From: Lindgomyces ingoldianus
Taxonomy: Eukaryota; Ascomycota; Dothideomycetes; Pleosporales; Lindgomycetaceae
Direction of reading: 5' to 3'
DNA length: 64,000 nucleotides
Assembly: GCF_010093535.1 (NCBI RefSeq)
Contig: NW_022985190.1
Span: 679,346 to 743,345 of the forward strand
Positions within the stretch are counted from its first letter, which is position 1. Every line of letters starts with the position of its first letter. The notes beneath the pieces are model-generated. The model worked only from the letters and a program-made list of their open reading frames with translations. It ran no database searches and was not told where the DNA came from. Shown here in pieces: positions 36,185-47,848 of the stretch. A program made the translations under genes and the position numbers.

Positions 36185-37505
36185 GTCCAGTCTGGTCAAG
36201 TCAACCACGATACCCCAAACCAAGGAGACTGGTTCTCTCGTTGTTCGTCATTGGCCCATCCATACCTCGTTTGGTTCTTGCTCGATACCTCTGTTTGGAA
36301 TTTATTTCTTGTGCATACATATTTTATTTTCCAGCATCCTTTTTCCGAAAGCAATAATTATATTCTCTGCTGCTCATGCTCGCTGGTTGTTTGATGTGTT
36401 TGGGGGGTGGGTGGCCGGCGTTCTCAGGAAAGAAAACTGTCATCACCGGCTCAGGCCACATCTAGGAGGTCTCATGTATCCTCCGTCCTATCGCTTACGA
36501 AATGTTCTCTCTATCTGTATATGAATTTATTGAGGTACCATGTGGAGGCTGTAGCTGGCAGGTTGCATCCACGTTGTCTCAAGTATTGGAGTCTGCAGAA
36601 CAGAAGCGAGGCTTGCATGTAACTGCAAGTACGACTGCAACCCATTGCTTTGTTGGCAAAAGGACAGACGGGACAGAAGTGGGGTCTTGAACCACTCCCC
36701 TCGGTTCATTAAATCTCTGAATGAAACTTGCCTTCTAACACCTGACATTGCTGAAATCTGTCCTTTCACTACTTTTGGTGCCTTGCGTGTCTCTGTGTGA
36801 CTGGGTGAGTGCCTGATGATAGTATTACAAGCCGTGCCGTGGACATGCGCCTATCGGCACTTGCATCTTCTGTTGCAGGACTGACGTTGCAGTGTGTGGG
36901 AAACAGGGGTCATGTGGGTGCGTTGGCAGGCATATGTCATGCACATGGCAAAGTGAACCCAAAGTTCAGCATGTAGACCTAGCGATCGTTGGCAGTAGGT
37001 GGATTATCCAGCCCACCTTATTTGTCTTTTCCCGCTCACGAAGAAAGGCAAATTGAAAAGTGAAGCTATAGTTTCATGGCTTACTTGGGTTTGCAATTCC
37101 ATTGACTACATAATTGCTCATTGACTCCCTTTTGGGCTAAACCTTAGAAGGGAAATCTGTCTTAATTGTATAAAGTACTTGGCCAACCTTTCCCTAAGTA
37201 GTCTTGTAACCCTAAGCTCGTATAGTAATAGTGCCCCAGGGACTCCGATATGCCTGAGGTAAATGAAAAAGCGATGCTTCAAAGATATATAATTTTAGCA
37301 TTCGACGAGAACAAGAACGGATCTGGTTTCTTAAGAGCAAAGGCTTGGTATTAATCACTTGTATTGGTCCAAGCAATCAGTCACGTGGCATGCTATCTCC
37401 AATTCTCCGAGTTTCGGCGAAACTAATCTTCCGCATATCGAAGCTTTAATCCGAGAATCTAGTATCTTCTTTCTTCAACCGCAGTGCCCACGCCATTGAA
37501 CCAAC
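36185..37505. other. Intergenic region
   Basis: 1.3 kb with no convincing ORF. AT-rich segments at about 37080-37330 probably belong to the promoter of the mL54 gene. Confidence 0.5.
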
Positions 37506-38326
37506 ATGATCTGTCAAAACTGCATCCGAGCAGCCGCCCGAACTCATCGAATCTCAGGAACCGTCCAATTTCCACGCTTCCTAACTACAACTACAACTCT
37601 CCAAAGCGTAACCCCAATCTCGACCACCACGAAGCAAGGTTCTCCTGCATCCTCCCACACCCCACTGTCCGCAACCTCAACCCCCGTACTGCCCTTCAAC
37701 GCGTCTCTAACGCCGGCCCCGAAAAAAGCTGGGCTCGAACATGGACATGGACACTCGAAGGGTCATCATACAGTCATGTCATCCATACCCGCCGGCACAC
37801 CGCTCAAAGGGCTCAACTTCCTGAAAAACAAGACTGATCCAGTGGCTATGGAGGACGCGGAGTACCCGAGTTGGCTGTGGGATATTTTGAAGGAAAGGGA
37901 GAAGCAGGCTGAGACCGGGGGGGCAGGGGATTTGTTCTGTATGTCTATTCCACGTCTACCTGCCCTCTTACATTAACAGGCAGTCGTTTGGTCTAGCAAC
38001 AACCACCCCAGACTGCTGAATCTGACCATCTATCTATATGATCCAGTATGTACAGGACATTTAACTAACCACCCCTCCTTCTAGCGAAATCAAAAAAGCA
38101 GCGCCGCCTAGCCGCAAAACGGCTGCGCAAAGAACAACTCGCAAACCCCGATCTCCTCGTTCCCAAAATCCCCATCTACGAACAAACAGTTGATTTACCG
38201 TCTGGAGACGGCACATTGCAGGGCGCCGTCCAAGCCGCGAAAGCGAGAGAGGAATTAACAAAGGCGATGCGAGTGAAGCGGAGAGGTGCGATTAAAGAGT
38301 CAAATTTCTTGAAAGCTATGAGATAA
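37506..38326 (+). CDS. MRPL37: Mitochondrial large ribosomal subunit protein mL54
   Basis: Two exons (37506..37938, 38085..38326) give 224 residues. The unusually long 146 bp intron (GTATGT to CTAG) joins GGAGDLF to SKSKKQRRLAAKRL. The first 60 residues are Thr/Ser/Arg-rich with few acids, fitting a mitochondrial presequence. The conserved core is GTPLKGLNFLKNKTDPVAME, then EYPSWLWDILKERE and KKQRRLAAKRLRKEQL, with a basic C-terminus ending NFLKAMR. This matches fungal YmL37/mL54 of the mitochondrial 54S subunit. The downstream neighbour is convergent (425 bp). Confidence 0.9.
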
Positions 38327-38751
38327 TGCATGGGACTTGGGAACGAGGATACATTATGTCTAATGATGATATTTTGTACATATAGAGTGTATGATATCAG
38401 TGTATTAAGAGCAGACTTGCAACGGCACAGTCTACACAAGTGATTACTCACAGTATACTGTGCGGGTGTATGAATATCCAAGAGACAAAGGATGATTTTT
38501 TCGGATTGATATCAATATCCCTTGGGCACGAGACCCAACCCAAGGCCCACTCCTCCATATCTATACCAACCTACCCATGCTTATACAAGTCCGCGCTTCG
38601 CCACGACCAAAGTGAAACGGACCACAACACACCTCTATGTATCCCGCGTTCGCCCCCAGCCCTCATCTTCAACAGCACCTCAAACCCACAAACAACCTCT
38701 CCCTACCTCTCTATCTATTAACAAAACCCCATGCCAAAATACCTAGAGAAA
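38327..38751. other. Intergenic region, convergent 3' ends
   Basis: 3' flanks of the mL54 gene and the PX-domain gene. Nothing else is recognised. Confidence 0.5.
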
Positions 38752-41700
38752 CTACTCTGCCAGCACCGACCGAAGCATACTCAAGAACGTCGGATGCAAT
38801 TTCGTCAGCTCTTCAATATCCGGTTTCTTCGGCTCACCCGCCGTTCTCCTCAATTTCTCTTGTGCTCTCGCTCTGCGCTTCCGTTCGGCCTGTATCGGAT
38901 CCGCGATGTCGTCGTCGTCGAACTCACTATCGCTTTCGTCATAGCTGCCGTCGTCGTCAAGCTCGAGGTCTTGGAGGTCGAGCTATCATGACAGTTAGTA
39001 TCTTATCTCACCTCTACAAGTTGATGGATGGGGATAGAGGCAGAAGAAACTTACTTCATTGAGCCCGAAGTCAGACGTCTTGAAACCGCCCATACCTCCT
39101 AGCATGTCTGCGTGGTCGTCCCCACCTCCACTGGCCATCTTCTGCCGGGTTTTGTCTTGGTGCCACTTCTTCCGCGCCGTCTGCCATCGGATAAGAGAGT
39201 TGATTTCTCTGATGGCCTTCTTCTTGTCTATCACGCCGGAGTCCATGCCACCTTGGAATAATGCATTCATGTCCAGCTTTCCTCCGCCACGTGGTCCATG
39301 ACGCAGGAACTCGAGAATACCCTCTAACCAGCCCATGAGCTGGTCAAATAACCCATTGTCATGTATATGTACCTCGTGCACGAACTTGTAGAAGTTGTCT
39401 TCGTGGCGGGCGCATAGGTCAATGAATGCTTGAACCGTCTGGTTCGGATCCGCGGAGACATCTTGCCGTTGGCAGGCTTCGACAACCCGGATGGTGTCAT
39501 CCACAAACAAGGCGAAATCGGTAATACTGTTATAGACGTTTGCGGACTTGTAGACTCGAACAAGGGGCTCGTAGAAGATAGTAAATAGATCCCGGAAAAG
39601 TTGTAGAGTCGTCGGCTAATTAACATGTCAGTTTCTCACTATCAAAATTCTAGTGCTAGCATACTTCTTCAATGATCTGGAGCATCATAACTTTATCGCG
39701 CTGCCGTAGGCAGAGCTTGAGATATTGTTTCAGATGAGCAAAGAGCTCCGCGCCCTGTCGTAGTTCTTCGTCGACCATCTGAACCGAACCATTAGTGCTA
39801 ATGCTGTAGCTGCTATAACTGCTGGATTTTCTGCTCAAGTGACCGCCCCTGACATTTTCGACGGCGTTATTCCAGGCAACGAAAGCGTTGAACACTTTCT
39901 CCACTTGTGCGGGGGTGAGTTCGGGCTCGAAGTACTCCGATCGAAGGATGGTAACAACGACGTCGACGCTCTCTTCCGCCGCCTCCATCCGTACCATTTC
40001 CTTGATATCCTCGTCTGAATCGACAAAGGCTTTGATCTTTGCGCATAGGACGTCGTCTTTTATCTTTGTCGAAGCTAGAGTGTCGATCGACTTCTGCACT
40101 TGCCGTACCCCATCGTTGATTGCCATGCCAAACATGCGTTGTAGCAAGGATCGAGCGCCGAATGGTTGTGCGAGAAAAAGATCCAAGACTCCGCTCATGA
40201 CGGCTGCCGGGTTGGCTATCCTAATGACGTTCTTCAGGACGGTGTAGGGGACGAGAGAGTGGATGCGCTTGGCTTGAGCGAACAGTTCTGGTGAATTATC
40301 CTCTGCAAGGAAGAGGTGGTAGATAGTAGCCGCGACTTCAATCCTCAACCATTCAGCAAACTTCTGGTATTCAGGTTTAAGCTCTGCGATCGTGTTCTTG
40401 ACCCTGATCTCCTGGAAAAGGTGAGATAAGCCATTGGCTTCGACAATCTCGCGTCTAAACCTCTCCATATGAATGTCGAGTTCCGCCGCTCGTTGTCTTG
40501 CAATCTCGTAGAACTGCTTCTGTTCTTCGACGCGCTTCTCATCCATCTCTTTCCGCCTCTCGATATCCTCCATTTCTTCTTCATTTAGTTCGATAGGGTT
40601 ACCAGTGAGGAATTCCACCATTGCGCTTGATTGTGCAATGACCTCGTTTTGGAGAAATGTCCGGAGGAAAGCCCGTAGGGAAACCCGCTGTTCTTCTCGA
40701 TAGAGCACTCGGGGTTCCCTGTAGGCTATATTATCATTAGATGCTCGAGGAGAGCGGCCCCTGGCCAGCGAGGTCGCGGAGCTGTTCTGTTTGTGGTTAC
40801 TGAAGATATAGCTTCGGAGCCCGCCCGCCCCGCCATTCTCGTACGGATCCGGTGCAGGCTCTTGGGTTGACACCGATGAGATGGAGATATCATCATCGTC
40901 CGCAGTTGGCAAGGGCTGTAGAAGGGAGTCCTTCTTGTTCTTTCGCGGAAGTGGGGGTAGAACTTTACCAGGAAGCTCTAGTCGGATACGCTTATGGAGG
41001 TGAACGAAATCTGCATAACGGCGACCCACATAAAAGTCTTCCTTCTCGGATTGTTTCACCCGGATTAGATATTCCTGTCAGCAGATTCGTTAGATTAACG
41101 AAACGAAGTTCGTCGAGAAAACAAGCTGAACAGGAGAGGGACTCACGGCGTGGGTGTGATATCGAACATGCTTCTTAACGGACATGGTCCGCACACCGGC
41201 AACATTGACATCCCACCCGTTAATAGAATGGCCGCTCGGAGCGTTAATCGCAAGCCCATTCTCGTTCGCACCTCGCTCGACTATTTCCATTTCCGAGAAG
41301 CGTATCCTCTCTTCATATCCTGAGGCAGTGGGTATGCCTGAAACCATCATAAGCTCCACCAATTTCTCCGCTTTCAGTGCGAGCTTCTTCCTCTTAGTTT
41401 CTTCTAGGCGGTCTTCCGAGGACGAAACATGTTTGTTTGCAAACGATTCCAGGAACTAGATTCAAATCCCCGGGATTAGTATATTGCAACTTGCATAATG
41501 ATGTCGGAGCCAGCATACAGTCTGTAGTTTATCTTGCCAGAACTCCTTCTCCTTGGCCTTGTCTAAGAATGGGAAATTGCGGACATTATGTACGAATATG
41601 TAGCGAAGAATGGGAAGCTCCGAGTCCTCTGGGGCGACCTCGCCGGCATCTGAGCGGAAGGGTGCACCGAAGCGCTGGAGGGCTGTGGGGGAAGAGAGCT

Positions 41701-42012
41701 CGGCAATTTCGAATTTGGTCTGCTGGGAAACAAGCTCGCGTTTAAGGTCTGTATTGGGTGTTAGTATCCCTTTGATGAAGCAGAGCTGTGCCACATACAA
41801 TGCTCCTGCTTGCCAGTCAAAATAGAGCCTTCTGGAGGGACCGATGTGGTGGACAGCTTTGAGAAGTTGGAGTCTGCGGCGCGCGCTGGACGGGGCCTCT
41901 CAGTTTGCGCTTCCTTAAACTGGCCAAAATTCTCCACTGAAGGTTGAGTGTCCATAGTCGTGGGCTCTGCAGATCCATTGAGCTTGAGGGTTGGTGGCTC
42001 GCTGCTGGCCAT
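38752..42012 (-). CDS. PX-domain protein of the Lec1/YPR097W type (PXB + DUF3818)
   Basis: Six exons, complement(38752..38982, 39055..39615, 39665..41074, 41147..41455, 41519..41748, 41799..42012), give 984 residues with every junction in frame. The N-terminal 70 residues are disordered. A PX-associated helical domain follows (about 72-215: LKRELVSQQTKFEIAELSSP, PILRYIFVHNVRNFPFLD). The PX domain (about 225-400) has EYLIRVKQSEKEDFYVGRRY, ADFVHLHKRIRLELPGKVLP and, after an insertion, VSLRAFLRTFLQNEVIAQSS. The DUF3818-type helical region contains AVMSGVLDLFLAQPFGARSL and LLQRMFGMAINDGVRQVQKS. Yeast Lec1 affects ergosterol and lipid distribution at membranes; PX domains bind phosphoinositides. 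A lipid-transport or sorting role is inferred. Confidence 0.9.
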
Positions 42013-43029
42013 GATGAGTGGAGGGGGATTAGGAAGAGTGCGGAGGGTGAGACCGGGCTAGCTGTGGGATTTATAAACGGGCTGTCACCGACGCCTTGTG
42101 AAGAATGGATATCAACGCGTGGCAATGACGACGGCGAGGGAAGGCTCCTGGCTAGCGCTGAGGCTCTATGATTGCATGTCGCTGTGTAGCGATGGTGTTG
42201 AGGACAAGACTAGCTTGGCCCTGAGAGAGTCAGGCGGATGAGTGGTCAGCCGGGAGTCGTGCTGGGGGATTTCTGCTGCACAAAAGAAGGCAGAGGGCAG
42301 ATGTGCCTGTCTGTCAGCAGAACGACAGCTGCCCACATGCAGATGCAGATGCAGGCTAACGGCCAAGCCTCATTCATCACTGGAACAGGCGCAGTGCACA
42401 GCGAAGCGCTTGAAACCACGCACAGAAGAAGTTACTTGCAAAGGGTAAACCAGCACACGTAAACCCCGATTCAATTCACATCTTGTAAGAGCGGCATCTA
42501 TGGCAGTGCTTCAAGTCAAGATTGTGCAGAGCTGATCCCCCGCTCTTTGCTTGGCTCTCGGAACGACCCCTCGTTCGCATCACGTCTCATCGCGTAGCTT
42601 GTTCAAACGTCCCCGACACTGTGCCAGCAGTCTGCACCCTATTCCACGCCGTCACGTTCACCACCTGAATTCGCGTTTCTTTCTCGGGGTTACATTCGAT
42701 TTGCATCTATCTGAACTACGTACCTACAAAGTGAAGTTAGAAACCCGCAACCTTGAAGGAAATACCCAGAAAGGGAAGGATGAGAGATCCTCAGCCTTCC
42801 AAGCGCCATGTAAACTCATGCATGCGCCGACATAAACGCCAAGGACACCTGGCTGACAGTCCGAAGGCCGAATAATTAGGGGCCGAGGAGCAATAAGCAA
42901 GCCAGCTCCTCAGGAACGCCAGCCCTACGGTGAGTGGTCGAGTATCGCACATGGAAAAGAAACCACCTGCATTTGAGACGAACCAACGCCGGCACCTGCA
43001 GCATTCACAGCCACAATATCTCCCAGCGT
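42013..43029. other. Intergenic region
   Basis: 1 kb between the 5' end of the PX gene and the 3' end of the Ars2 gene, both on the minus strand. A short purine/CT repeat GCAGATGCAGATGCAG occurs near 42338-42353. No gene is supported. Confidence 0.5.
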
Positions 43030-45830
43030 CTAGTAATTCAGCTCCGTGTTGCCACCACTGACGGCATCAAGGTCTTCGTAACTCCGGATGGAACGACCCT
43101 GGGTCGACTGAATGTTTCCTGGTCCACCCTCGCCGTATCGGGGGCCTCCACCACCTCGCCCACCACGTGGGGGAGGCGTCAAGCGCCCGTTGCCGCCGTT
43201 GGGTCTACCACTTCGTCCATCCCGCTGTTGTCGGTCATACGGTCCACTTCGGTTGTTGAAGCGGTGGCCACCACGGCGTGTTGGTCCAGATTGATGTCGG
43301 TCATCGTCACCAAATCCTGGACCCCAGTTGCCAGCACCACCTAGCCCTGCCGGATTGAATAGTGCCTGTAGATTGAATCCATTCTGTACACTATTTCCAG
43401 CAAGACCGAACGGCATGTTCGCAAGATTGAACCCTCGAGGAGTACCAGCTGCGACATGGTTGCCCATTGGGAAGTGGCCGTTGCTATTGGCGTCGCTACG
43501 AGAGGGAGCGATGTGCGCAGGGTCGAGGACGTAAGTATTCACAAGATTGATCTGCAAAGGCTTTAGTAAGAAAAACGAAACGCTCAAACAGCGAGGACTC
43601 ACATCGTGCTTCAGCTTCTCGAACCACTCAGTATGTCGCTTCTCGACATGCTTGCGCCAGAAGTGCTGACCCTTGAATAGCTTCGTACATTCAGGAACCT
43701 TGCAGCGCCACTTTGATTCGTCCTCTTGCTTAACGAACCTGCTTAGTTCGTCTTCAATGGCTTCCTCCAATGGCTTCCCACCAAGTTTCTTGAGATCGAC
43801 GCTCTCCGGTTCAAGAAGCTGCAGGAGCTTATCTTCGTAGGTCTTCACCCAGTTGAATGCCCTCTGGAGTTGCTGTTGAGTCTTACCGCTAAGCTTGGGT
43901 CCCTTCTTCTCCTCAACTATGCCATCCTCCATCTCTGCATCTCCAGATGATTCCTGCTTTTTATAAGGGAACTGTTGTCCGGTTGCCGTAGCCCTGGCAG
44001 TCGCCTTTGCGGCAGTGGTGAGGCTGGATCGTGGTCGGCGCAGATGGCCGCCGGCGCACTTCCGGATCAATTCGTGCACGGAATCGCTCTCGAATACGCA
44101 GAAGAAGCAGAAGTTGTAGACCCGTCTAAGATACTCGATCAGCAAGTCAAGCTTCTTCTTCTTAGCGAGCAGTTCTTCGTCATCAACTTCATCATCGTAG
44201 AGACCCTCTTCTTCATCTTCCATTGCCTCATCTTCACCTTCTTCCAATTCTTCTGGCTCCTTCTCCTTCTTTACGGTTGTTGGGGCATTGGCAGGTGGTT
44301 GAAGCCATCCCTTAGATCGGAGATCGTCGACCCGCTGAGTAATCTTCCCAACGCCATCGTGAGCTTGATCATCATCTAGACCCTCATTGGCCTCAAGGTC
44401 CATCTTTCCGACAAGACGCTCGGCTAATTGCAAGTCACGCTCAATCCTCTCGGGCGCAGAGAAAAGGTCCCAGAGTGCCTTTTTCCGTGGTGCAGCAGGT
44501 GGCTCATGAACTCCAACGTGGCATGTAAAGTTACCACGCGCATCATCAATAACAGTCTTGCCATTCAGAGCTTCAAGTGCCTTCTGAGCGGTTCCTAACA
44601 GAGTGCCAGGCGCATCGGTTTCCAGCCTCAATTCTACCTCCTCACCCTCTTCCTCACGCCCGTCACCGCGATCATCTGTAAGCATTGGCTGATCGTCACT
44701 AGGGTGGAGAATGACCCATCCAATGCGATGGCATTTCTTGAGCGGGTTTGGGTCGCTGAGACTGAGCCATTTGAACCCGCCAGGACCTTCTCCAAGGTGC
44801 TCTTTGCAGAAATCTTCGACCTTCTCTCGATTAACAGTGGGAGCGATTGTCTTGATTAGGAGGGTGGGCTGGAGGGCAGCTTCGTCTCGAAGCTCGCCGC
44901 CTTTGCAGGGCAGTAAGTCACCAACGCCAAGAACTTCATTTGCTGCGGTTGCTTCTCCCTCTTCCTTCTCAACAATACCGCCAGCACCGTTGGATTCGTT
45001 CTTGTAAATGCCTTCAAGGGTGAATTCATCGAAAACACCTTCGTCCAATTGACGTTCCCAATCCTGGTAAATGCCGTGGCGGTATTCTCGGAGCTTCTGG
45101 CGTAGTATGCCTAGATACTCAGGATTGTATCGCTCCTTGAACCATTCCTCGTCCTTGTGTTTCTCGACGAATGTCTTGGCCATCTGGACCTGGAGTTTCT
45201 CTTTGTAGGCGTCATAGGCGGCCTGGATCTGTTCGCGTTCTTTGCCACGCTCTTCTCTAGCCTCACGCTCACCCTTAAGTACGGGCTTCCGACCACCATT
45301 TTTAGCGCGCTCTCGCTCCTCCTTCATGATCTGCTCTACACGCCACCACTCGGCGAAGTAATTGAATCCTACTTGATATTCGAGAGACATGGGATTTTGA
45401 AGTGGATTGACCGTAAAGGTTGGAGTGAAGGTCTCTTGACCGGGAACATATCTGTCGATGCCAGGCTGGACTGGTAAGGGTGACGATCGACGGCGAGTGC
45501 CATCTCGGCCTCGATGCTCATAGTCGCGGGTGCGATCAGGCTGGTATCTATCGATGTTCTGCGGCGACCGGGAACGTCCACGGCTTTGCCTGTTTCGGCC
45601 GGCTGGACCTGGAAAAAGTTAGCCCTTGTAGAACGATTACACCAATGGCAAACCATCATCATCTATAAATTAAAAAGGGGACAGAAAATGCCAAATGCAG
45701 ATTCTTTCACTTACCAGGAGATCGTCGCCTGTAGGAATCCACCGGAGGCCTAGAGTCTTCCCGAGGACTGCTACAAGGGTCAGCATTACGAGCCAACCAA
45801 AATAGTGCAAACATACGGATAAGAATCCAT
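43030..45830 (-). CDS. ARS2: Ars2/SERRATE/Pir2 RNA-biogenesis factor
   Basis: Four exons, complement(43030..43551, 43603..45608, 45715..45770, 45817..45830), give 865 residues. The first coding exon is only 14 nt (MDSYP). An Arg/Ser/Asp-rich leader follows, then the conserved N-terminal domain from about residue 100 (QVGFNYFAEWWRVEQ, FVEKHKDEEWFKERYNPEY), an RRM-like region (PTLLIKTIAPTVNREKVEDF), the signature LIEYLRRVYNFCFFCVFESD, a C2H2 finger near 657-680 (CKVPECTKLFKGQHFWRKHV, EKRHTEWFEKLKHD) and a Gly/Arg-rich RGG tail. Ars2 bridges the nuclear cap-binding complex to RNA decay, 3' processing and small-RNA pathways; Pir2 in fission yeast works with MTREC in heterochromatin and meiotic RNA decay. 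The last intron (51 nt) is a multiple of three without a stop. Confidence 0.94.
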
Positions 45831-46824
45831 TATTAAAGGTACACTGATCTGTGAAGTTTGACAGTAGAGGAAGGGTCAAGGCCGTCGATTTGCGAATTAT
45901 CTGGTATTCGACAAAGGTCAAGAGGAGATCGGAGGAGATGATGGGCTGATCATCACAGAGTGGAGCTCAGGACGAAGCGTGCTTGTGTGCGCTAGCTCGC
46001 CAGGCGGTTGGGAGGGATAGAATTCGATGGACAATCGTGCCGAGAAGCTGTTTGCCAACATGGCGTCGCGTTAGAAGTGAACAATAAATGCATGGAACAA
46101 GAGACGACGATGCGCAAGAAACAAGGTGTTGGAGGAAGAATCTGAACAAGAGGATGAAGGCGCACGATGCGACTGACGCAACCAGAGCAGCCCGTAAGAA
46201 AGGGAGTGAAGTGAGGTGGCTAGAAGAGGAGAGCGGCAACCGTAAGGACCGCGGACAAAGGCAAAGGAAGCTATGCAAATAGCTTGAGATGAGGGCAGGG
46301 TGCGATCAAAAGGGAATAGGACTGGACAAGAAGCGTGCGCACTCACGATGTGCTGAAGCGGTTCCTGGTGTCGAAAGAATACCAGGTGTTGTCGAGGTCA
46401 GGAAGGCCCCGAGCAGAGGAGGCTCTTTGAGGAGTTGCCGTTTCACCTAAACCTTTTGAGGTTAGCGGGATGTCCAGAATCCTTGGTCCCGACTCATGCC
46501 CCTTCCACAGTGGTGTGAATGGTGTCAGCGTTATCAACGGCCTTGAAAAGAAATGGTAGCATTGATTGGTGATATACTTTGCGTGCAGGACACGCCAACG
46601 CTGACTAATTGGTATTTTCTCAATCATACATGCTAGTATTAAATTGGCAAAGCAAATCTAGCCCTTGGAATGGATGCTAGACCTCGATAATGCCATCTCT
46701 CCACTCGAAATAAAAGGCACGCATCGCACCTAGACAGAAACCAAGTGGTCTCTTCATCAAATCTATTATTGACAGCTAACGATCACGCATAATTGAACGT
46801 TCTTCCTCGACGGGCTTCAATACG
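45831..46824. promoter_or_regulatory. Divergent promoter region, Ars2 / TspO genes
   Basis: 1 kb between divergent ATGs. A minus-strand frame at 46343-46627 ends at a GTGAGT that would serve as a donor, so a 5' UTR exon is possible. I do not call a separate gene. Confidence 0.45.
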
Positions 46825-47589
46825 ATGACAACCTACATTGCCTCCCTCACCCTGCCGAGTTTTGTCTTTGAGCAACCAGCTGTCTCAGTCCTCCTGCCCG
46901 TGCTGTGCGGTGCCGGAATCGGTTATTCAACCAGTCGTATGTCTTAAACTTATTTCAATTGAAATGATGCAATTGGCATATGCTAACCTCTCCCTCAGCG
47001 GACCGCACGCAACGGACATATCGTGCTCTGAAACAGCCTCCGCTGCAACCTCCTGCATGGGTTTTTGGACCTGTATGGACTGCTCTGTATGCTACGATGG
47101 GGTACACGGCCTACCGCGCCTGGACTACGGGGACTACTTCATTTGATCCGGAGACTGTCAATCTTGCCAAGGTGAGTTCCAATTGCCTCTCCCCAAAAGC
47201 AAGCATGGCTGTTGATCGAATACATTGCAAGGCGATTCTATTGCATTCTTGGCTAACTGAAACATAGCAAGGTGCAACACTCTACAGCATCCAACTCGGC
47301 CTAAATCTTATCTGGATGCCTTTGTTTTTTGGTATTGGTCGGCCCATTGAAGCTGTTGCGGATATCGTCGCCCTCACTGGAATCACAGGGTACCTTGCAT
47401 ACACTTGGGGCCAAGTTGACCCAGTCTGCGGATGGCTTCTCGCTCCATATCTTTCGTGGCTCGGCTTTGCCACATACTTGAGCGTAAGTCTCAGTGAATA
47501 GCCGCACAGCCTGTGACTGAACAGTATTACAGGCTAGCTGCGGGTATCTCAATAATTGGGATTTTAGTACTATCATCAAGAGGGATTAA
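46825..47589 (+). CDS. TspO/MBR (translocator protein, PBR) family membrane protein
   Basis: Four exons (46825..46936, 46999..47171, 47268..47483, 47533..47589) give 185 residues, the usual TspO length. The five-helix fold is clear: SVLLPVLCGAGIGYSTSPD, TYRALKQPPLQPPAWVFGPV, WTALYATMGYTAYRAW, YSIQLGLNLIWMPLFFGIGR, ADIVALTGITGYLAYTWGQV, and the last helix LSWLGFATYLSASCGYLNNW. All splice junctions fall between conserved residues. TspO proteins bind tetrapyrroles and sterols and sit in the outer mitochondrial membrane or other internal membranes; in bacteria they are linked to oxidative stress and porphyrin breakdown. The substrate here is not known. The 96 bp second intron is longer than its neighbours. 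Confidence 0.93.
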
Positions 47590-47848
47590 TGAAATGGCCC
47601 AAACTGCTTTCGGTGGCGGGTCTGCAAAGAGAGATCATTTTTCAATGTATCCTAGACTGCTATTATGCTCTCATTTCGATCTAGGATAAGGCATCGGTCA
47701 TGAAGATTCATTTGCGATGGGAAAAAATAAGCCTTGACGTCGGGAGTAACTATATGAGGGCATTGGCTTTCTTCCCTATTTTCAATTAAACGCCTTGGCT
47801 TTGAAGCCCTCTAAAACACAGGCTACACCGGTTCTACTGCATAGTTGC

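Noticed and set aside
36640..36700. T-arm-like text on the minus strand (GTGGTTCAAGACCCCAC)
   Set aside because: The stem pairs poorly with a seven-base loop and no acceptor, D or anticodon arms could be placed.
46343..46627. Minus-strand ORF of 94 codons upstream of Ars2
   Set aside because: No family resemblance. It could be a 5' UTR exon of Ars2, but I see no supported link.
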